Part shown: one piece after another, positions 10,796 through 24,080 of the stretch
How positions within the stretch are numbered: the first letter of the stretch is position 1
How the letters are laid out: each line of letters starts with the position of its first letter
NCBI GenBank assembly: GCA_002914845.1
Contig: JXTC01000119.1
Span: 588,418 to 652,417, forward strand
Direction of reading: 5' to 3'
Length of the DNA stretch: 64,000 nucleotides
Source: Trema orientale
Lineage: Eukaryota; Streptophyta; Magnoliopsida; Rosales; Cannabaceae
Notes under the pieces: model-generated
What the model was told of the DNA's origin: nothing
The model's input: the letters and a program-made list of their open reading frames with translations, nothing else
The model's database searches: none
Made by a program: the position numbers and the translations under genes

Positions 10796-13700
10796 TTAGG
10801 TTGCCTCTACTGATAAAATCTCAAGTTCAGCCCACCAGAGTGGAGAAAGTCTTGGGGTCGCTTGGTCAGGTGATATAGAAATCACTGCCCTTAACTTTGA
10901 TGTGATTTCCTTCATTGTTGGTCTCTGTCTCGGATCTGGTTGAATGCAGTCTTGGATAACCTCACAGATAACATCCAGCTCATTGTTCTTGAAGCACTTG
11001 AGACTTGGATCAATCATGTAGCTGATGCTTCTCTTGTCATTCAAGTATTGAGAGGCCTGCAAAATTGATCCATCAATGGTGTCATTTTATCCTACTAACC
11101 GAATTTCTAGCACTGGTGTACAATATATTATCTGAAACTTACCCAGGCCACGAGGCTCCCTTGTTCTTCCGAGTAGGGAAGCTTTCCCGAAATGATCTCG
11201 AGCAACAAGATTCCGAAACCATAAACGTTTGTTTCTGGATCAGCAGAGGGTGGCAATTCGGAGTTTTCTTTGTCATCTTCAGTCTGATTCTTTGACTTAA
11301 AATTTGCCCAGAAAGCGACCTCTGCAATCTGAGAGGAAGAATGCCGGTATAAAAGGTTTGCAGAACGGTCATATTTTAAAGAGGGAATGAATCAGTACTA
11401 ACTCTAGTTAGTTTACCTTAGCTGCATAATCATCCGTTAAAAAGATGGAAGTTGAGGCCAGGCTAGGATGTGCTACGGGCGGATTAAGATCATGGTGCAT
11501 GTATTGAAGACAGTAAGCTGTTCCCATTACAATCCTCATCCTCGCATTCCAGTCAAGATGTTCAAATTCTTTAACTGAAATACATTGAATAGACTATAAG
11601 CCTCTGAAATTTGTTTGTTTACATTGCTAATACTAATACCTGAAATTTGCAGTAGAAAAAACGTATTTAGGAAATTACCATGTAGATGCTCAAACAGGGT
11701 TCCATTTGGAGCATACTCAAACACCATCATCCTAGCAAAAGGTTCATCCTCCTCGCAGTAGCCAATAAGGTTGACAAAATTTTTATGGTTCACCCTTGAG
11801 AGTGTATCAATCTATAGCAGGGTCCAAATAAACTAGCAAAACTTCAGAAAAGAAAGAAGAAACTGAAAGAGAAGCAGAGAATTTAAAGAATATAATTGGA
11901 ATTTATGCTGGCGAACCTTCTTCCGATAAGCAATTTCTGCAACTTTTTTCCAGTCTTTGAAAGAAGATATTGTGGTCGATGTAACAGCAATCTCAACTCC
12001 ACTGGACAATGTCCCCTTGTACACAATGCAACCATCAACGGTGCTAATGATATTGCTGAAATCCTCACAGGCTGTTTCCAGTTCTGGACGGTTCAACTTT
12101 GGAACTCCTGTATATAATACGAACACATGACCACATTGTTACAAATTACAATCTCAACTGCAAGCAATACCAGAAAATCATGCTGATATAAATTCAAATT
12201 TATGCAGCAGGCATGCAGTTAACAATGATTAGTCTCTGTAGTATCAGACATTTTACGAGCATATTGTCAACAAATAAAGCTCAGCGACCCCATCATGTAT
12301 TGCCAATTGAAGATGATTCATTCAACTAGTTTATTGAATATTGTTTTCTTTGCTATACAATTAATTAAATAGACAGGTCTTTAATTTAAAGTTCATATTT
12401 TTGTAAATTAGGTTGAATTTTTATGGATGAGAAGATAATATTTACAAAGTTGGAAAGTAAACCTACATTAATCCACCAGTTCTATCACATTTTTAGTCTA
12501 AAGTCAAATAAAAATCTGGTCTACTTCCTTACACCAAATATTCAAGGAACCAGTAGACTAAACTAATATGAAATGGATCCAACTAATCATTCAACCTCGA
12601 GGTTTATTTTCTTTAAATAAAACAAATAATAATTTCTTATGAGTTCATTACGTCGTTGACAAATTACAGAGTAGGGAAAGATTACCTGTTATAAATGCTT
12701 TCTGCAGTTGTCCACTCAGTCCAGTTTTCCAAGGCCGTATGGTTGTAACAGCTTTGCTTCGGCACATTAAGAGAATTGCTGCAGCAACAATGAGCAAGAC
12801 AGCAACACCTCCAACAATAATTATATACTTCCATATGTTTTCAGAAGAACCATCAGACGAAGGTTGCTTAGTTGGCTTTACAGGGAATTCAGTTGCATGT
12901 TTTGAAGGCTGCCCTTCAGGATTCAAAGTATTGGAAGCAGCCGGCGAAGGAAGTGGTGAAGGTGCAGGAGATGGTTTCTTTCGTTTTGGTACAGCTGGGA
13001 AAGCCCCACTACTCCGAGTCATTGGGAGAACGATGACTTGTCCAGAAGGTGACTCACCATTTGCAGGTGCAGCTTGGAGATTACTAGCTTGTTCCAATAG
13101 CTTACGACGTGCAAAAGTGAAAAACTTCTGACTGCTTTGAATTGCATGCGACTCAGAGGAATCTGATCGACTGCTATGCAAAGTGTCCCTTTCGGAATTG
13201 AACCTTGAAAGAAAGATCAAAATATTTTAACTAACACGTCTGATGAAAACGAAGTAGATGCAGAATGAGGATGCTAGAAGAATAATATAACTCCATACAA
13301 TGGCAGCGCTAGTCTATGAAGATAATGTGTCACAGCTCCTTTGATTGGGCTAACTAAAGAAGTTGCCAAAGTTATATGGTTGGAATCACTGTGCCAAATG
13401 CTGCTCATGAAAAACATTAGAGGATCAGAAACTAACACAAGTAAGATGATACTAGTTATTTTCAAAACCATTAGACCGTAAGTTATTAAACTATCTATCC
13501 TCATTTTTGTCCACTTTTATTAATGACAAACCTCAAAAAATTAGATTGTGTTTTATAAAAGCTCCATGGACCATCTGTATGCAAAAACAATATTATATAT
13601 TTGTGTAGCTACACTAAAGAACGCACTTGTTGAAAATTCACAACGATTTAATTGCCATTGAAAAACTGACAGGGGAAGAAGAAATCAACGTTATAGTTTT

Positions 13701-15123
13701 GATCAGTTTGCCAATGGATTTGTTTCTACTTTTCGTAATGTTTAGTGTCTGCACATATTCGTAACTATCACGATTCAAACTGAAGAGTTAAAAAACTGCA
13801 TCCAAAGTGGAATATTACCAGCGTCCAAACTTTCTGTTCATGCAGCCAATTCCAGTAACATCTTTTGATGCGAGGTAATCGTCGAACTGAAATTCAGAGA
13901 GCAGGTTGAGCCTAGCAAGATCTAGAGGAATGCTGCCTTCAAATCTATTGTCACAAAGAAACCTAGGATAGAAAATAAATTCAATCCAGTTACCCATAAG
14001 TTTGACAAATAAGTAAAAGACCAAATATACAGTAGCTCACTCACAAGTGTTTCAGTGATTGCATCCTGCCTATTTCAGCAGGAAGTGTTCCACTCAAGCT
14101 GTTGTCCCTCAAATCCAACAGCTCCAGTTCCCTGAGCTCCCCAATTTCTTTAGGAATTGATCCAGAAAAGTGGTTCTTGCTGAGCACCCTTTAGCGCAAA
14201 CAGAGGAAGGAAGAGGTATAGAATATGAATAAGATTCAATAGCCAAAGATGAAAGATAACAAGAAACCTAATTCAAGTTCCATCGGTTACCAGAATCAAT
14301 TCAAGATCATTTAAAAAATTGTGCCTCAAATACATTGAGAGATTCAACTTAATGTGAAAAGTATAGTACATATGCTATATGAAATCGAAGAGCAATTCTT
14401 TAAGGCACTCTTTAATCCCATTTTATAGCATTTTGCAATCGGCTTGATGTACAAATTTTGCAAACAAAAACAAGTTACTCATGCTCTATAGAATTTCAGT
14501 TTTAGCTACAACAGTTGACTTCATAAATGAAAAATCTCACATTCATTCACAATTCGAGAGTTTAGCAACAAATATGTAATGACAGCATCTGAATCCTTAC
14601 AGAGCTCTTAGGCTACTAATTTTTCCAAGCTCAGGTCCCAATGTCCCTTCCAATGAAAGATTGCTCATATTCCTGCAAAATTAATAAGAAAACACAAGGC
14701 ATTTAGAACCATACTGTAAACTAATGTCTCTCTTCTAAAAAACAATCTTGAAGAAGAACTTACAGCTTTTGCACTTTGCCATCTATACAATTAACTCCGG
14801 ACCAAAAGCAGGGATCATCATCATTAGGATTCCAACTCTCCAAAACACCGAAAGGATCGGAATTGATCCTGACCCGGAATGCAAACAAAAGGAGTCCTGT
14901 ATTTCAACTCGAACTTCAGAAACGACATTCGAAACGATTCAATTCAACAGAAAAAAGACACCAAAAACTAAACCTGAAAAAAAAAATAAATAAATAAATA
15001 AAAATAAAAGAACTTACCTTCATGATTGAGAGACCAACATACTGGAATTCCGGAGCAAAGAATCAAAGCCAAAAAACACGAAAACCCAAACCCAATTCCA
15101 AAAGGGGTCCATCTATCTCCCAT
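10796..15123 (-). CDS. MRH1-like: LRR receptor-like pseudokinase, MRH1/MDIS type
   Basis: Predicted 681 aa from 11 exons: 15123-15018, 14896-14764, 14672-14601, 14188-14045, 13962-13819, 13203-12686, 12107-11917, 11811-11679, 11574-11417, 11328-11143, 11056-10796. All introns are GT-AG and phases agree. Domains: signal peptide (residues 1-35), LRR N-cap with PCFWSGVNC (64-72), about four LRRs (80-190), proline/serine-rich stretch (250-320), membrane helix (324-347), kinase-like domain (373-650) and a C-terminal [13 protein letters not shown] motif typical of this subfamily. Catalysis is probably lost: the VAVK lysine is T415, the HRD region reads HPSL (516-519) and DFG reads EVA (536-538). 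The length matches Arabidopsis MRH1 (At4g18640) and MDIS1 (At5g45840), known for root-hair growth and pollen-tube attraction respectively. Plasma membrane location and a scaffold or co-receptor role are inferred. Confidence 0.93.
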
Positions 15124-16640
15124 AGCTCGATGAACCTAATTCCGCACTGGTAGAGGCAGTGACTATTTCCGCTGAAAGCCACAACGCTACACAATGTACT
15201 ATACAAAATCGCCAGGTTTTTCTCCTTTTCTTTTTTTATTTTTATTTTTTCTTTGTACCCTTTTCTTCTTTCTTATTCTCCTTCTCTCCAAAACCAGTAA
15301 CGATACACAAAAATCTACCTAAACAAAAACTATGTTACAAACAAATAATACAAGTCGCCGTTGGAGTGGAACCATGATTCTGATATCTGGGTCTCTCATC
15401 ATTACAATTTTTAATTTAATTTTACAACACCTTTTCATCGACAAGCGCAGAACCCGGCTCAGATCAAATTTTGGGTGAAGCTGAAGAAAATGTTCCCAAA
15501 TACAACAGGTTAGCAATGGCGGTGAGTTTCATCTAAAACAGAGCTCAAAACACGAATGTGAGGAATACCCTCTTCATCAAGCAATCTCAGAAGAAAAGGG
15601 TAACGTAAAGAGAGACAGATCACATAAAGAAAGATAATATATAGATACATAGATAGATACACAATATTGAGTGAATGTTACCATGCAGAAGGGGCCAAAA
15701 AGGGGTGCTGACGAAGAATTACTTCTTTCTTGTGCTGATGAAGAATCACAACTCAACCTTTTTTATTATTATTATTTTGTTTAAAATGGGATATTAACAA
15801 CAAATGTTCCAATAAATAATATTTGCAGAATTAAACGAATAAAAATTGAAAACAAAAGTTTGTGGGTGGGGGATAGTGGAGGAGATTGAGACTCAAAAGG
15901 CAGCAAAGAAAAAATAATATGAAATTAATAAATTCATAATCTTTCTTTTTTCTTTGATTTTTCCTTTTTTTTTTTCCCCCCCTATTACTGCCTTCTTCAG
16001 GATGATCTCAGAGGACCCTCTCTTCGACCATCTTTTGGGTCTCTCTCAGAAAACTCTCCCTTTTTTTTTCCTTTATCTTTATTATTATCAATTTTCTTAT
16101 TATTATTTTTCTTTTTGAGTTTTCGCTCTCTCTCTTTTTATTTTTCTTTTTCTTTTTTCTTTTCTTACTCTCTCTCTCTCTAATCCCCCACCACACCAGG
16201 CAGGCACCCCCCTACAACCTGTGATTCTGTTTTTTTTTTTTTTTTTTCCCTCTCTTTTCCTCAAAGGGATTGGTGGGTCCCTCACAGTTTTTTTTTTCAC
16301 TCTTCTCTAATTGGTTTAGAACACTTTGAGTGGGGCCCACCATTTTGGATGATGATGATGATGTCAATCGGCGGCGAGGGAAGGAGAGATTCGGCGGCGG
16401 AGAGAGGTTGTTCGGTTGAGGGAGTTGAGCAAATGCAATGGGTGGTGATTGTGGGTCCCACTTCCGGTGTAAACGGACGCGTTTTCTCTTCTTTCATTGT
16501 ATCGTTGACCGGGCCCGCACACCTTGTTGCGTGCTTGCCTCTCTGCCTCTCCCCATATATAAAAAATATCTATATATTATTTTGTTATTTTCAAGGATTT
16601 TTCTGTGTGGGTCCACTCCTAACATGTTAGATTGTTAGTG
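15124..16640 (-). promoter_or_regulatory. 5' UTR and promoter region of the pseudokinase gene
   Basis: Upstream of ATG 15123 on the minus strand. No coding sequence is supported. At 16010-16300 the minus strand is very purine-rich (GAGAGAG and GAAAAAG runs), as is common in plant 5' leaders and core promoters. Short open frames here translate to lysine/arginine or serine runs and come from that composition. A TATATAAAAAAT stretch lies near 16555-16566 on the plus strand. No start site can be assigned. Confidence 0.45.
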
Positions 16641-16740
16641 CTACGGAACATACTAGACAGTCAGAGAATAGATTAATAGAATTCTCTTTTAAGTAAAAAA
16701 TAATAATAAAAGAATTCACTCAAAAAGAATAATAATTTAA

Positions 16741-17057
16741 AATTAAGAATTTTTAAAAATATTCAAAAATTTGAGTAAAAATACATTAAGATTAAAAATT
16801 CTGTTCCGACTAATTTTTTAACCAATTTTACTAACGAAAAAGTAATAATATCATGTATTAAAATTATATTAGTTTTTATTATTTTCTTTAATTTTGAGAA
16901 TCTTATTGTTTTTTACCAGTTAAAGTAATTCAAAAAATCAATTCAGGTATTAATTTACCAAAATTTTTAATTTTAAAATATTATTTTGAAGAGTTTAAAG
17001 TTCAGAATTTAAATCACAGAACATCCAAATCTTAGATTATCTTTTTACTGTTTACCC
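16741..17057. mobile_element. Truncated foldback MITE, same family as 39422-39789
   Basis: Its reverse complement starts GGGTAAACAGTAAAAAGATA, matching the GGTAAACTGTAAAAAAATAC terminus of the element at 39422. The match continues through GATTTGGATGTTCTGTG and the central AAAATTAA...AATAATAAA block. The opposite terminal arm is missing or decayed. It has no coding capacity. Confidence 0.72.
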
Positions 17058-18829
17058 AAAGAATAAAAATTAAACAAAATAGAAAAAATTGCAGTAGAAA
17101 AAATTGTAGGGAAACTATTTTATTTATGTAAATATTACAATAACTCAATAACTTTTCTCCGCAGTGATCCTATACGTGTCTAAAAATAACTGAAAATCAG
17201 TAGGTAGAAGAGTGTCATCTTATTAGAAATGTTTTAATGTTGAAAATTGAAGTCAATTTAAGTAAAAGAAGATAATGCTTCGAGGTAGTAAATATAAGTA
17301 ATTTTCGTCTACCACTGAATGGACTAGTCCTATGGTAAAGCGTTTTAAATGAATGTTTATTCAAGATACCATTGTCATTATTTAAAAAAAAAAGTAATTT
17401 TTATCTAGGAAATGTCTGTAATTTCAAAAATTGTCTGTGTAATTTCCCATAATTAAATTTAGCAAACTCCATATTATTGGTGTCGAGGGGCCACCAACAA
17501 TTATTGACTATCAAATTTATGAAGAAGCTTACGTCCAAAAAAAAAAAAATTGAAGAGGAAGCTGTAATTTTTTTTCTGTTTAGATTAGAAGAAGCTTCTA
17601 AGTTTTATCTAACTAATGAACTTTGTGTAATTATATGCAATTACAAGTTCAGTTTTATTTCAAAAAAAAAAGATTCGGTTTTATTTATTTATTTATTTAT
17701 TTTTCCCAATAGCTAAAAGCAATATTATCGAACTGGATTCTTTACATTCACTACTATATATCGGTATAAGTACATATAACTCATTTTTTCCTTTATTTGG
17801 AAAACTTTATATATTTTTTTTTCTCAATTTAAATAAGATAGATTTGAAATTATTTTTTAATGTAATATGCTGAGGAGATGATGCTTTAAAAAAAAAAAAA
17901 AAAAGGCAGAAGCTAGATGCTTAGTTGGTGATTCTCCGTATTTAACTATTTGTACTTTTTTTGAGTTTTCACATCTTCTAGTAGGTTGTATCTAAACTAA
18001 TTGAACTAGTGATGTATGTCAAGATGCATAGAGATCAAAGAGTCCATTTCTAAGTCTTAAGTGTATTACGCAAACTTTAGTTGCACCGTTTCATAAGATG
18101 ATTTGATTGGTTCATTACCTCTGTATGGTTGGACTTTACTAGATATTCAAGTCGTAATTAATGTTATTTACATCCATGGTAGGAACTCAGGTACTAAACG
18201 CAATAATGAATTGAGTCATTATCCGAACCATAACATTACAGTTTACTTTCTATTTGCCGTATTTGGAAATGTAGCTATAGAGAGACCCACAATGAATAAA
18301 AGATGTGGTTGATCATTTTGCAATCATAATTAAAGCTTAAATTATTATCAGACAGTAGATTACTGTCACACAATTATTGAAAACGTATATCAATAATACT
18401 ATCGAGAAAGCTAATGAAGTGAACAAGTTTTGGGTATTCCAATTAAATTAGAACATTAAGACGTATTCGGGTTTTTAAACTAGTAGCTAAATGGTCTTTT
18501 GCACATGATATGTTAGAGAGAACATAGAGGAGCTCCCGGCTCTTTTAAAAGACATTACATTTATATGTGTCAACAAAACTGTTCTCTTTCTCGCTCGGAA
18601 CTTCAGCGAGACTCTTTTTATTTTTTATTTTTTTTTAATTAATCTTGAAAGAACAGCGATAGCGTCACTTAATGCTAGGTGATACAAAAACTACGAGAAA
18701 ATGTTATGTTAGCAAGAATTAGTAGTGTTTAAAAAGTTAGTTAAAGATGAGAGCTTTGTTGTAAATAGATATTATAGTCAAGTTTTCTTATGATTTTAGC
18801 CCAAGATCGAATTGATAAAACTAAAAACA
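17058..18829. other. AT-rich intergenic DNA, no supported feature
   Basis: Homopolymer runs and a TTTA microsatellite (about 17681-17702) are present. Open frames at 17477-17716 and 18103-18312 lack recognisable domains and are not supported. Confidence 0.5.
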
Positions 18830-18972
18830 GAGAAACAAAATTGAACCAAGACTAAACAAAACAACAAACACTTGGCATACACACTAAGAACACACAGTAT
18901 TTATAGTGGTTCAGTCAATTTTCATTAACTTATATCTACTTTAAAGGTAGCTCATATCTTTATTCATCAATT
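18830..18972 (-). mobile_element. Copia-type LTR fragment
   Basis: On the minus strand the stretch carries GAACCACTATAAATAC followed by TGTGTGTTCTTAG. This resembles the TATA and transcript-start part of the copia LTRs at 3827 and 6807 (GAACCACGATAAATCC then TTGTGTTGC). Only this segment remains. It directly abuts gypsy integrase sequence. Confidence 0.45.
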
Positions 18973-18989
18973 ACTTCAAAGTGTTCTAT

Positions 18990-19931
18990 AACATTGCCAT
19001 TCTATGGGGTATGGTGGTCATTTTGGTAGACAAAGAACAGCGGCAAAGGTTTTACAATCTAGATTTTACTGGTCAACCCTCTTTAAAGATGCAAAAGCCT
19101 TTGTTTTGAAGTGTGACTGATGCCAACGTGTTGAAAATATCTCCAATCATCATGAGATGCCCTTGAACAATATTTTCGAGATAGAATTATTTAATGTTTG
19201 GAGCATAGACTTCATGGGACTTTTTTCATCTTCATACAATAACATGTATATTTTAGTTGCAGTAGATTATATCTCTAAATGGGTTGAGGCTGTAGCTCTA
19301 CATACTAATGATGCCAAGGTTGTCATGAGATTCTTGCAGCAAAACTTTTTCACTCACTTTGGTATCCCTCAAGCAATTATCAGTGATGAAAGATCTCATT
19401 TTTGCAATAAGTTGTTGAACAATTTATTGTCAAAATGTGGGGTGACACATAAAGTAGCAACAGCTTATCATCCTCAGATGAGTAGACAAGCAGAAATTTC
19501 AAATCGAGAAATTAAGCGGATTCTTGAGAAGACTGTTAATACCTCAAGAAAAAATTGTGCAATGAGACTCGATGATACATTATGGGCTTATCGGACAGCA
19601 TATAAAATGCTTATTGGGATGTCCCCATACAGACTTGTGTTTAGAAAAGCATGTCATTTTACCAGTTGAGATAGAACACAAAGCATATTGGGCCATTAGG
19701 AAGCTTACTTTTTACTATCAGATGGCAGGAGAAAAAAGACTACTACAACTGAATGAGATGGATGAATTTCGATGTGATGCTAATGCTAGGATTGATAAAG
19801 AAAAGACTAAGCAATGGCATGACAAAAGAATCCTACATCGAGAATTCATTCCTGGGCAAAAAGTTTTACTCTACAATTCCAGATTGAAGTTATTTCCTGA
19901 AAAACTCGGGTCGCAGCTGGACTATTCATAG
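18990..19931 (+). pseudogene. Gypsy integrase, frameshifted
   Basis: The HHCC zinc-binding region is readable but broken: YGGHFG...AKAFVLKCD-stop-CQRV, with a TGA inside the CxxC. The core follows in the frame of 19157-19669, with the three catalytic positions visible as [16 protein letters not shown] and [11 protein letters not shown] (D, D, E). The C-terminal part ([18 protein letters not shown] to the [17 protein letters not shown] segment) continues in another frame at 19660-19931, so there is a frameshift near 19655. It is a decayed integrase, not a host gene. Confidence 0.85.
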
Positions 19932-21696
19932 TCAAGCAAGTGTTTCCATATGGTGTCATAGAGGTTCAACAAGATGATCGAGTCTTTAAAGTGAATGGGC
20001 AGCGGTTAAAGCACTATTTTGATAATTTTGAGGCCCATAAAACTTTTATGATTCGCACTGATCCCTGACAAGAAAGAAGAGTCCGGCTGATGACTATAAA
20101 TTAAGCGCTTCTTAGGAGGCAACTCATGATTTATTTCATTTTCTTTAATTTTAACTTTATTAGGTTTCTTTTCTTTTCTATTTTGTTTCTTTTGTTTTTG
20201 TGCGCCTTAGGTTTTTGCACAAGTTTAAGGGTCGATAAATTAGATTTCAACGACTCAACCAGAAGCCTTCATCTTCATGTGAAAATTTGAGAGAGTTTTT
20301 TCTACTTTCTCTTTTATTTTTAACATTGGAGATAATGTTAATTTTAAGTTTTGGGGTAAGGAGTTAAAATTTTCAAAAACAAAAAAACAAAAAAAAATTG
20401 AAAAATTAAAAAAAAAAAAAAAAAAAGAGTTTAGTTTTGTCTTTTTTTAGGTTTGTTTTCATGACCTAGTTTGATGATCAAATGCCGATGATAAGATCTT
20501 GATTTGACTGAATAAAGTACTTGGAAGAATGATGAACATTGTTTTTATCTGTGTGCTTGATTCTATGTTAGTTTGATTTTACTTATAATTCCTTGAACAT
20601 TTTGAGTACATAGATAGTTGCATGTAGTTATTTTGCTTACTTAGAGAAAGTTTATGTGAATTAGGTACATCTTTAAAATCTCATCAATAAGCTCTAAAAC
20701 CTGTTTGATTATCACTTGAGGCGAAATCCTAGACTGCATTGTATTAGAGATATGATTTAGGTCATCTTTGGATCGATTGAGCCTTTTAAGCTTACTCTTG
20801 ATACTTGATAGCCTTAGTTTACCCCTTTTGAGCCTATATTAATCTTTTCTTTGACACCCATAGTTTTGGCCTAGCTTTAAACAGTTTCTAATATTTTACC
20901 TTACGCCCGATAGTACGTGTGATCTTTGTTGAGAATATTTTGAGTTATGTGATATGGGAGGAAGGGAAGTGTTGAAAAACTTTTTGTGAAGGCATATTAA
21001 AAAAAAAAAAAAAGATATTATACCCCTGTGAAAGGGAAAAAAATGAGAAAAAATGAAAAAAAAAAAAAGAAAAAAAAAGAGAGAGAGATTGAAAAATCAT
21101 AAGTTTGGGGTATTTAGTGCTTCAATGAGAAAAATGTGGAGTGAAAAAGAAGGTGAAAAATAAGTTTGGGAGTGTTATTTGGAGTGATCAATTAAAAGGA
21201 AAGATCCCAGAATAAGATATGTGCTTAGGGTGATTTGAGCCACAAAAATATTTTTTATCCTACCTATTACCTTAGCCATACATTACAGCTTAATAAAGTC
21301 CTAATGATATTTGATGCAATGTTAGTCTACATTAGTGGAGAGTAGTATGAAAAGCAGGCCTGTGGAGTTTATATGTTTCTATTTAGATATTTATTCTAAC
21401 TAACTTATTTGCATAAACTGATCTGAGTTACAAATGATTAAATATAAATTGTTTATTCACATACACACACTCAAGGAATCTATAGTTGAATCATGTTGGC
21501 ATTTGAATTGAAATTCTAGACCCTTTACAGTGTTTTCAGAATTTTTTTTTTGAGCTTTATATTATGTGAAATCTTTGAAGTAAATTTTGAGAGTTAAACT
21601 GGGTCATGTTTGGATCATGGTTAGGTGTTTAGAATTTTAGTTTAGGTTTTCTTTCTTTCTTTTGCTCAAAAACTAGCAAAAATTTAAGTTTGAGGG

Positions 21697-23500
21697 TGCG
21701 ATAACTCTATGAAAATAGAGTTATTTATGCTTTTTTATTAATTAAAATATATGTCTTTGAGTAATTTTAATTCAGATTTTAGGTAATTTAAGTTTATTTT
21801 ATTTTATGTGGTTTAGATTTAGCTTTAATTAATTTTACGGTATTTTTATTATGTTTAGGTATTTATCTTAATTTAATTAATTTGATTTAGTTTGATTTGA
21901 AAATTATTTTATTAAGCTGATTTACTATTTTATTTGAGTATTAATTTACTTTCATTAGATAAAGTTGGTTAGTTTGATTTTTATTAGATTTAGGTTTAAT
22001 TTATTATTTGTTTTTATCTGATTTAGGAGAGAGAAAAGAATATTAAGGAAAAAAAAAAAGAGGAATTACAGATTATTCATGTGACTGGGAGTTGGAACCA
22101 AGCGCAAATCTTGGCCTTCGGATCAATATCCAAAGCCATCTGATTGGCACGTGCATTTGATGTACGGGCAGAGAGATTTGAATGGCTATAGCAGCCGACA
22201 GATGGGGCCCACGCGAAAAAGTTAGCATAGGAATTCACCAAGCGTGTCTCATCGAGTGCGAACCATTACCGTGCAACCAGTATATTCCTCCAATAAGAAG
22301 ACGCCACATCACGTAGTCATAGTCAAGCTTTCCTTTAACTAATGAGTGCCTAGATTTGTGTCGAGCTTAGGGAATTCAGCCGCCCGGAATCACTTTCTAT
22401 TGCTCAAAAATCGCAAAATAAATGGAAAGAAAGAGAAAGAGATAAAAAATGGGTAATTGTCACATCACTCAACTAATCAGAATAGAGTATTAGAATCCGT
22501 GTACAACACAAATACATTATCCCCTCAGCTATAAAAGGACTACAGAACAAGAGAAAAAAATACACCATTCTAGAGAGAGAAATACTATAGTCCAGGGAGA
22601 GTTAATGGGAGACAGAGCAGTGAAATGCAATCTCTTTAACCACGGATTTCTCTATGTCACTTCAATCGCGGATTTCTCTGTTTGATTTTATTTTTCTGTT
22701 TTAGGTTTTATTTTTCTCAGGATGTTTAAATTAATTATTTTTGTTTTTATTTATTTAATTATGAACTAAATTTTTGTTTCTAGGATGTCAATGGATCCTG
22801 ATCATGAATTTTAATTTTTCTTAGTTTATTTTTAATTCTAATTTCTTTATATTACCAAGTATTAATTCTATTTGTGCTTAATGCATTTGATTGAATTGAT
22901 CACTCAATTAATTAATTAGGAATTTCTAAACTGAATTGGAAGAGGAGGTTTAGAATATATCCATGAATAGAATAATATAAATTGTATGGGATAAGAATAT
23001 ACTCATAGGTTTATGCAATTTAAAAAAAAATCATAAAACTTAATAAATCTTTTACTTGATTTAATTTATATGGGAATATAGTAAATTATTAAGTGAAGAT
23101 ATTATTGCTAAGTCTTGTAAGTGATTACTAATATACGTTAGGATATTCTAACTGGCACTTGGATAAATTAATTAGAATAGGAAGAAACAATAGAAAATTA
23201 AGAGGATTGGGAAGATGAAGTTTGTGTCCTAAGTTGTTTTACATTGGTATTTTCTCTAGATATTTTCCGGTGATTTATTCAATTTAGCATTTTATTTTTA
23301 TTTTTAATATTTTTATTATTAGTATTTTTATTTTTATTTTCTTTATTTTTGAATTTCAATTTGTTAAATAAAATTAGGGTTAATCTAATTTTAGTACTTA
23401 GTAGGAAATTTTATTTAATCAATCTCTGTGGGACAATATCTTTACTTATCATTATGTTACTTGTTCGTGATATTGTGTACTTACAATTATTTTCACAACA
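21697..23500 (+). repeat. 3' LTR of the Tat/Athila-like element
   Basis: It starts TGCGATAACTC right after the purine-rich AAGTTTGAGGG tract and ends TTTTCACAACA, giving TG...CA ends and 1804 bp. The end region (CTGTGGGACAATATCTTTAC, about 23426) is typical of Tat/Athila LTRs. A TATA box candidate TATAAAAGG lies at 22530-22538. The first bases form a hairpin, AACTCTAT-GAAA-ATAGAGTT. No partner LTR is present in the window, so the borders rest on these signals. Confidence 0.7.
22530..22538 (+). promoter_or_regulatory. LTR TATA box candidate
   Basis: TATAAAAGG inside the gypsy LTR, preceded by a CCCCTCAGC stretch. The position about 830 bp into a 1.8-kb LTR is plausible for the U3/R boundary. 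Confidence 0.5.
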
Positions 23501-23947
23501 TTTATGAAAAGGGTAATTGATTTCCTACTAGGCATAGTCATGCTTACCTTTTTTCTTATTTTAGGTGATATAAAGGATTTTAGAAGTCAGCAGTAGTTTG
23601 GACAAGAGACTAGTTATTTGTGTCGTTTTCTTAGTATTACTAGAAGATCAATTCTAGTTGTGTGATAAATAATAGAAATTGATTAGCATACAACCAAGTT
23701 AGGAAATTTTATATTTTCTATTTGTAAAACCTTATTTGCTATTTTAGTACTTTGTGATGATGGTGATGTATGTCTTGAAGTACTCTAGTTGTATATGTAT
23801 AATTGTGGGTTGCGGTTCACTTGTTGAAATTACACTTTTGTAAAATAAATAATTTAGGTTTGCTTGGACAATTTCATAAAATATTTAAGAATTTCTAAAT
23901 TAAGGAAATTCTCATTCTACCACTAGCCCGGGGTTTAGATCGTGACA
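23501..23947 (+). repeat. Partial 5' LTR of the chromovirus
   Basis: Homologous to 28012-28461 for its whole length. It ends GATCGTGACA next to the primer site. Its left part is missing, cut at the border with the Tat/Athila LTR. Confidence 0.8.
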
Positions 23948-23954
23948 GAAAGAT

Positions 23955-23966
23955 TGGTATCAAAGC
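23955..23966 (+). promoter_or_regulatory. Primer binding site of the chromovirus
   Basis: TGGTATCAAAGC, one base from the initiator tRNA-Met primer site TGGTATCAGAGC, seven bases after the LTR end. Confidence 0.75.
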
Positions 23967-24080
23967 TATAGGATTTATTTACCTAGAATGTGCCACTACT
24001 AAATTAGACTGAATTTTTCTTTTCAAGAGTCAGCATCATTATCACACTAATCGTTTGGCACATAGTTTCAGACTAAGCAA

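Larger units (their letters stand above)
18980..23500 (+). mobile_element. 3' half of a Ty3/gypsy (Tat/Athila-like) retrotransposon
   Basis: Contains integrase (18990-19931), a long non-coding 3' region (about 19990-21696) and a complete-looking 3' LTR (21697-23500). Gag, protease, reverse transcriptase and the 5' LTR are missing. The sequence after the integrase ends with GGAGGCAACTCATG (20116-20129) and AGTTTTGGGGTAAGG (about 20357), features I associate with the 3' part of Tat/Athila-group elements. Its LTR abuts chromovirus LTR sequence at 23501, which suggests it inserted into, or was joined to, that LTR. Confidence 0.8.

Noticed and set aside
12739-13131. 130-codon plus-strand frame
   Set aside because: Antisense shadow of exon 6 of the pseudokinase gene, which has full splice and domain support.
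16008-16300. Lys/Arg-rich minus-strand frames
   Set aside because: Products of a purine-rich tract in the kinase 5' region.
18103-18312. 69-codon frame between repeats
   Set aside because: No domain, no homologue recognised, flanked by AT-rich spacer; could be transposon debris but cannot be supported.
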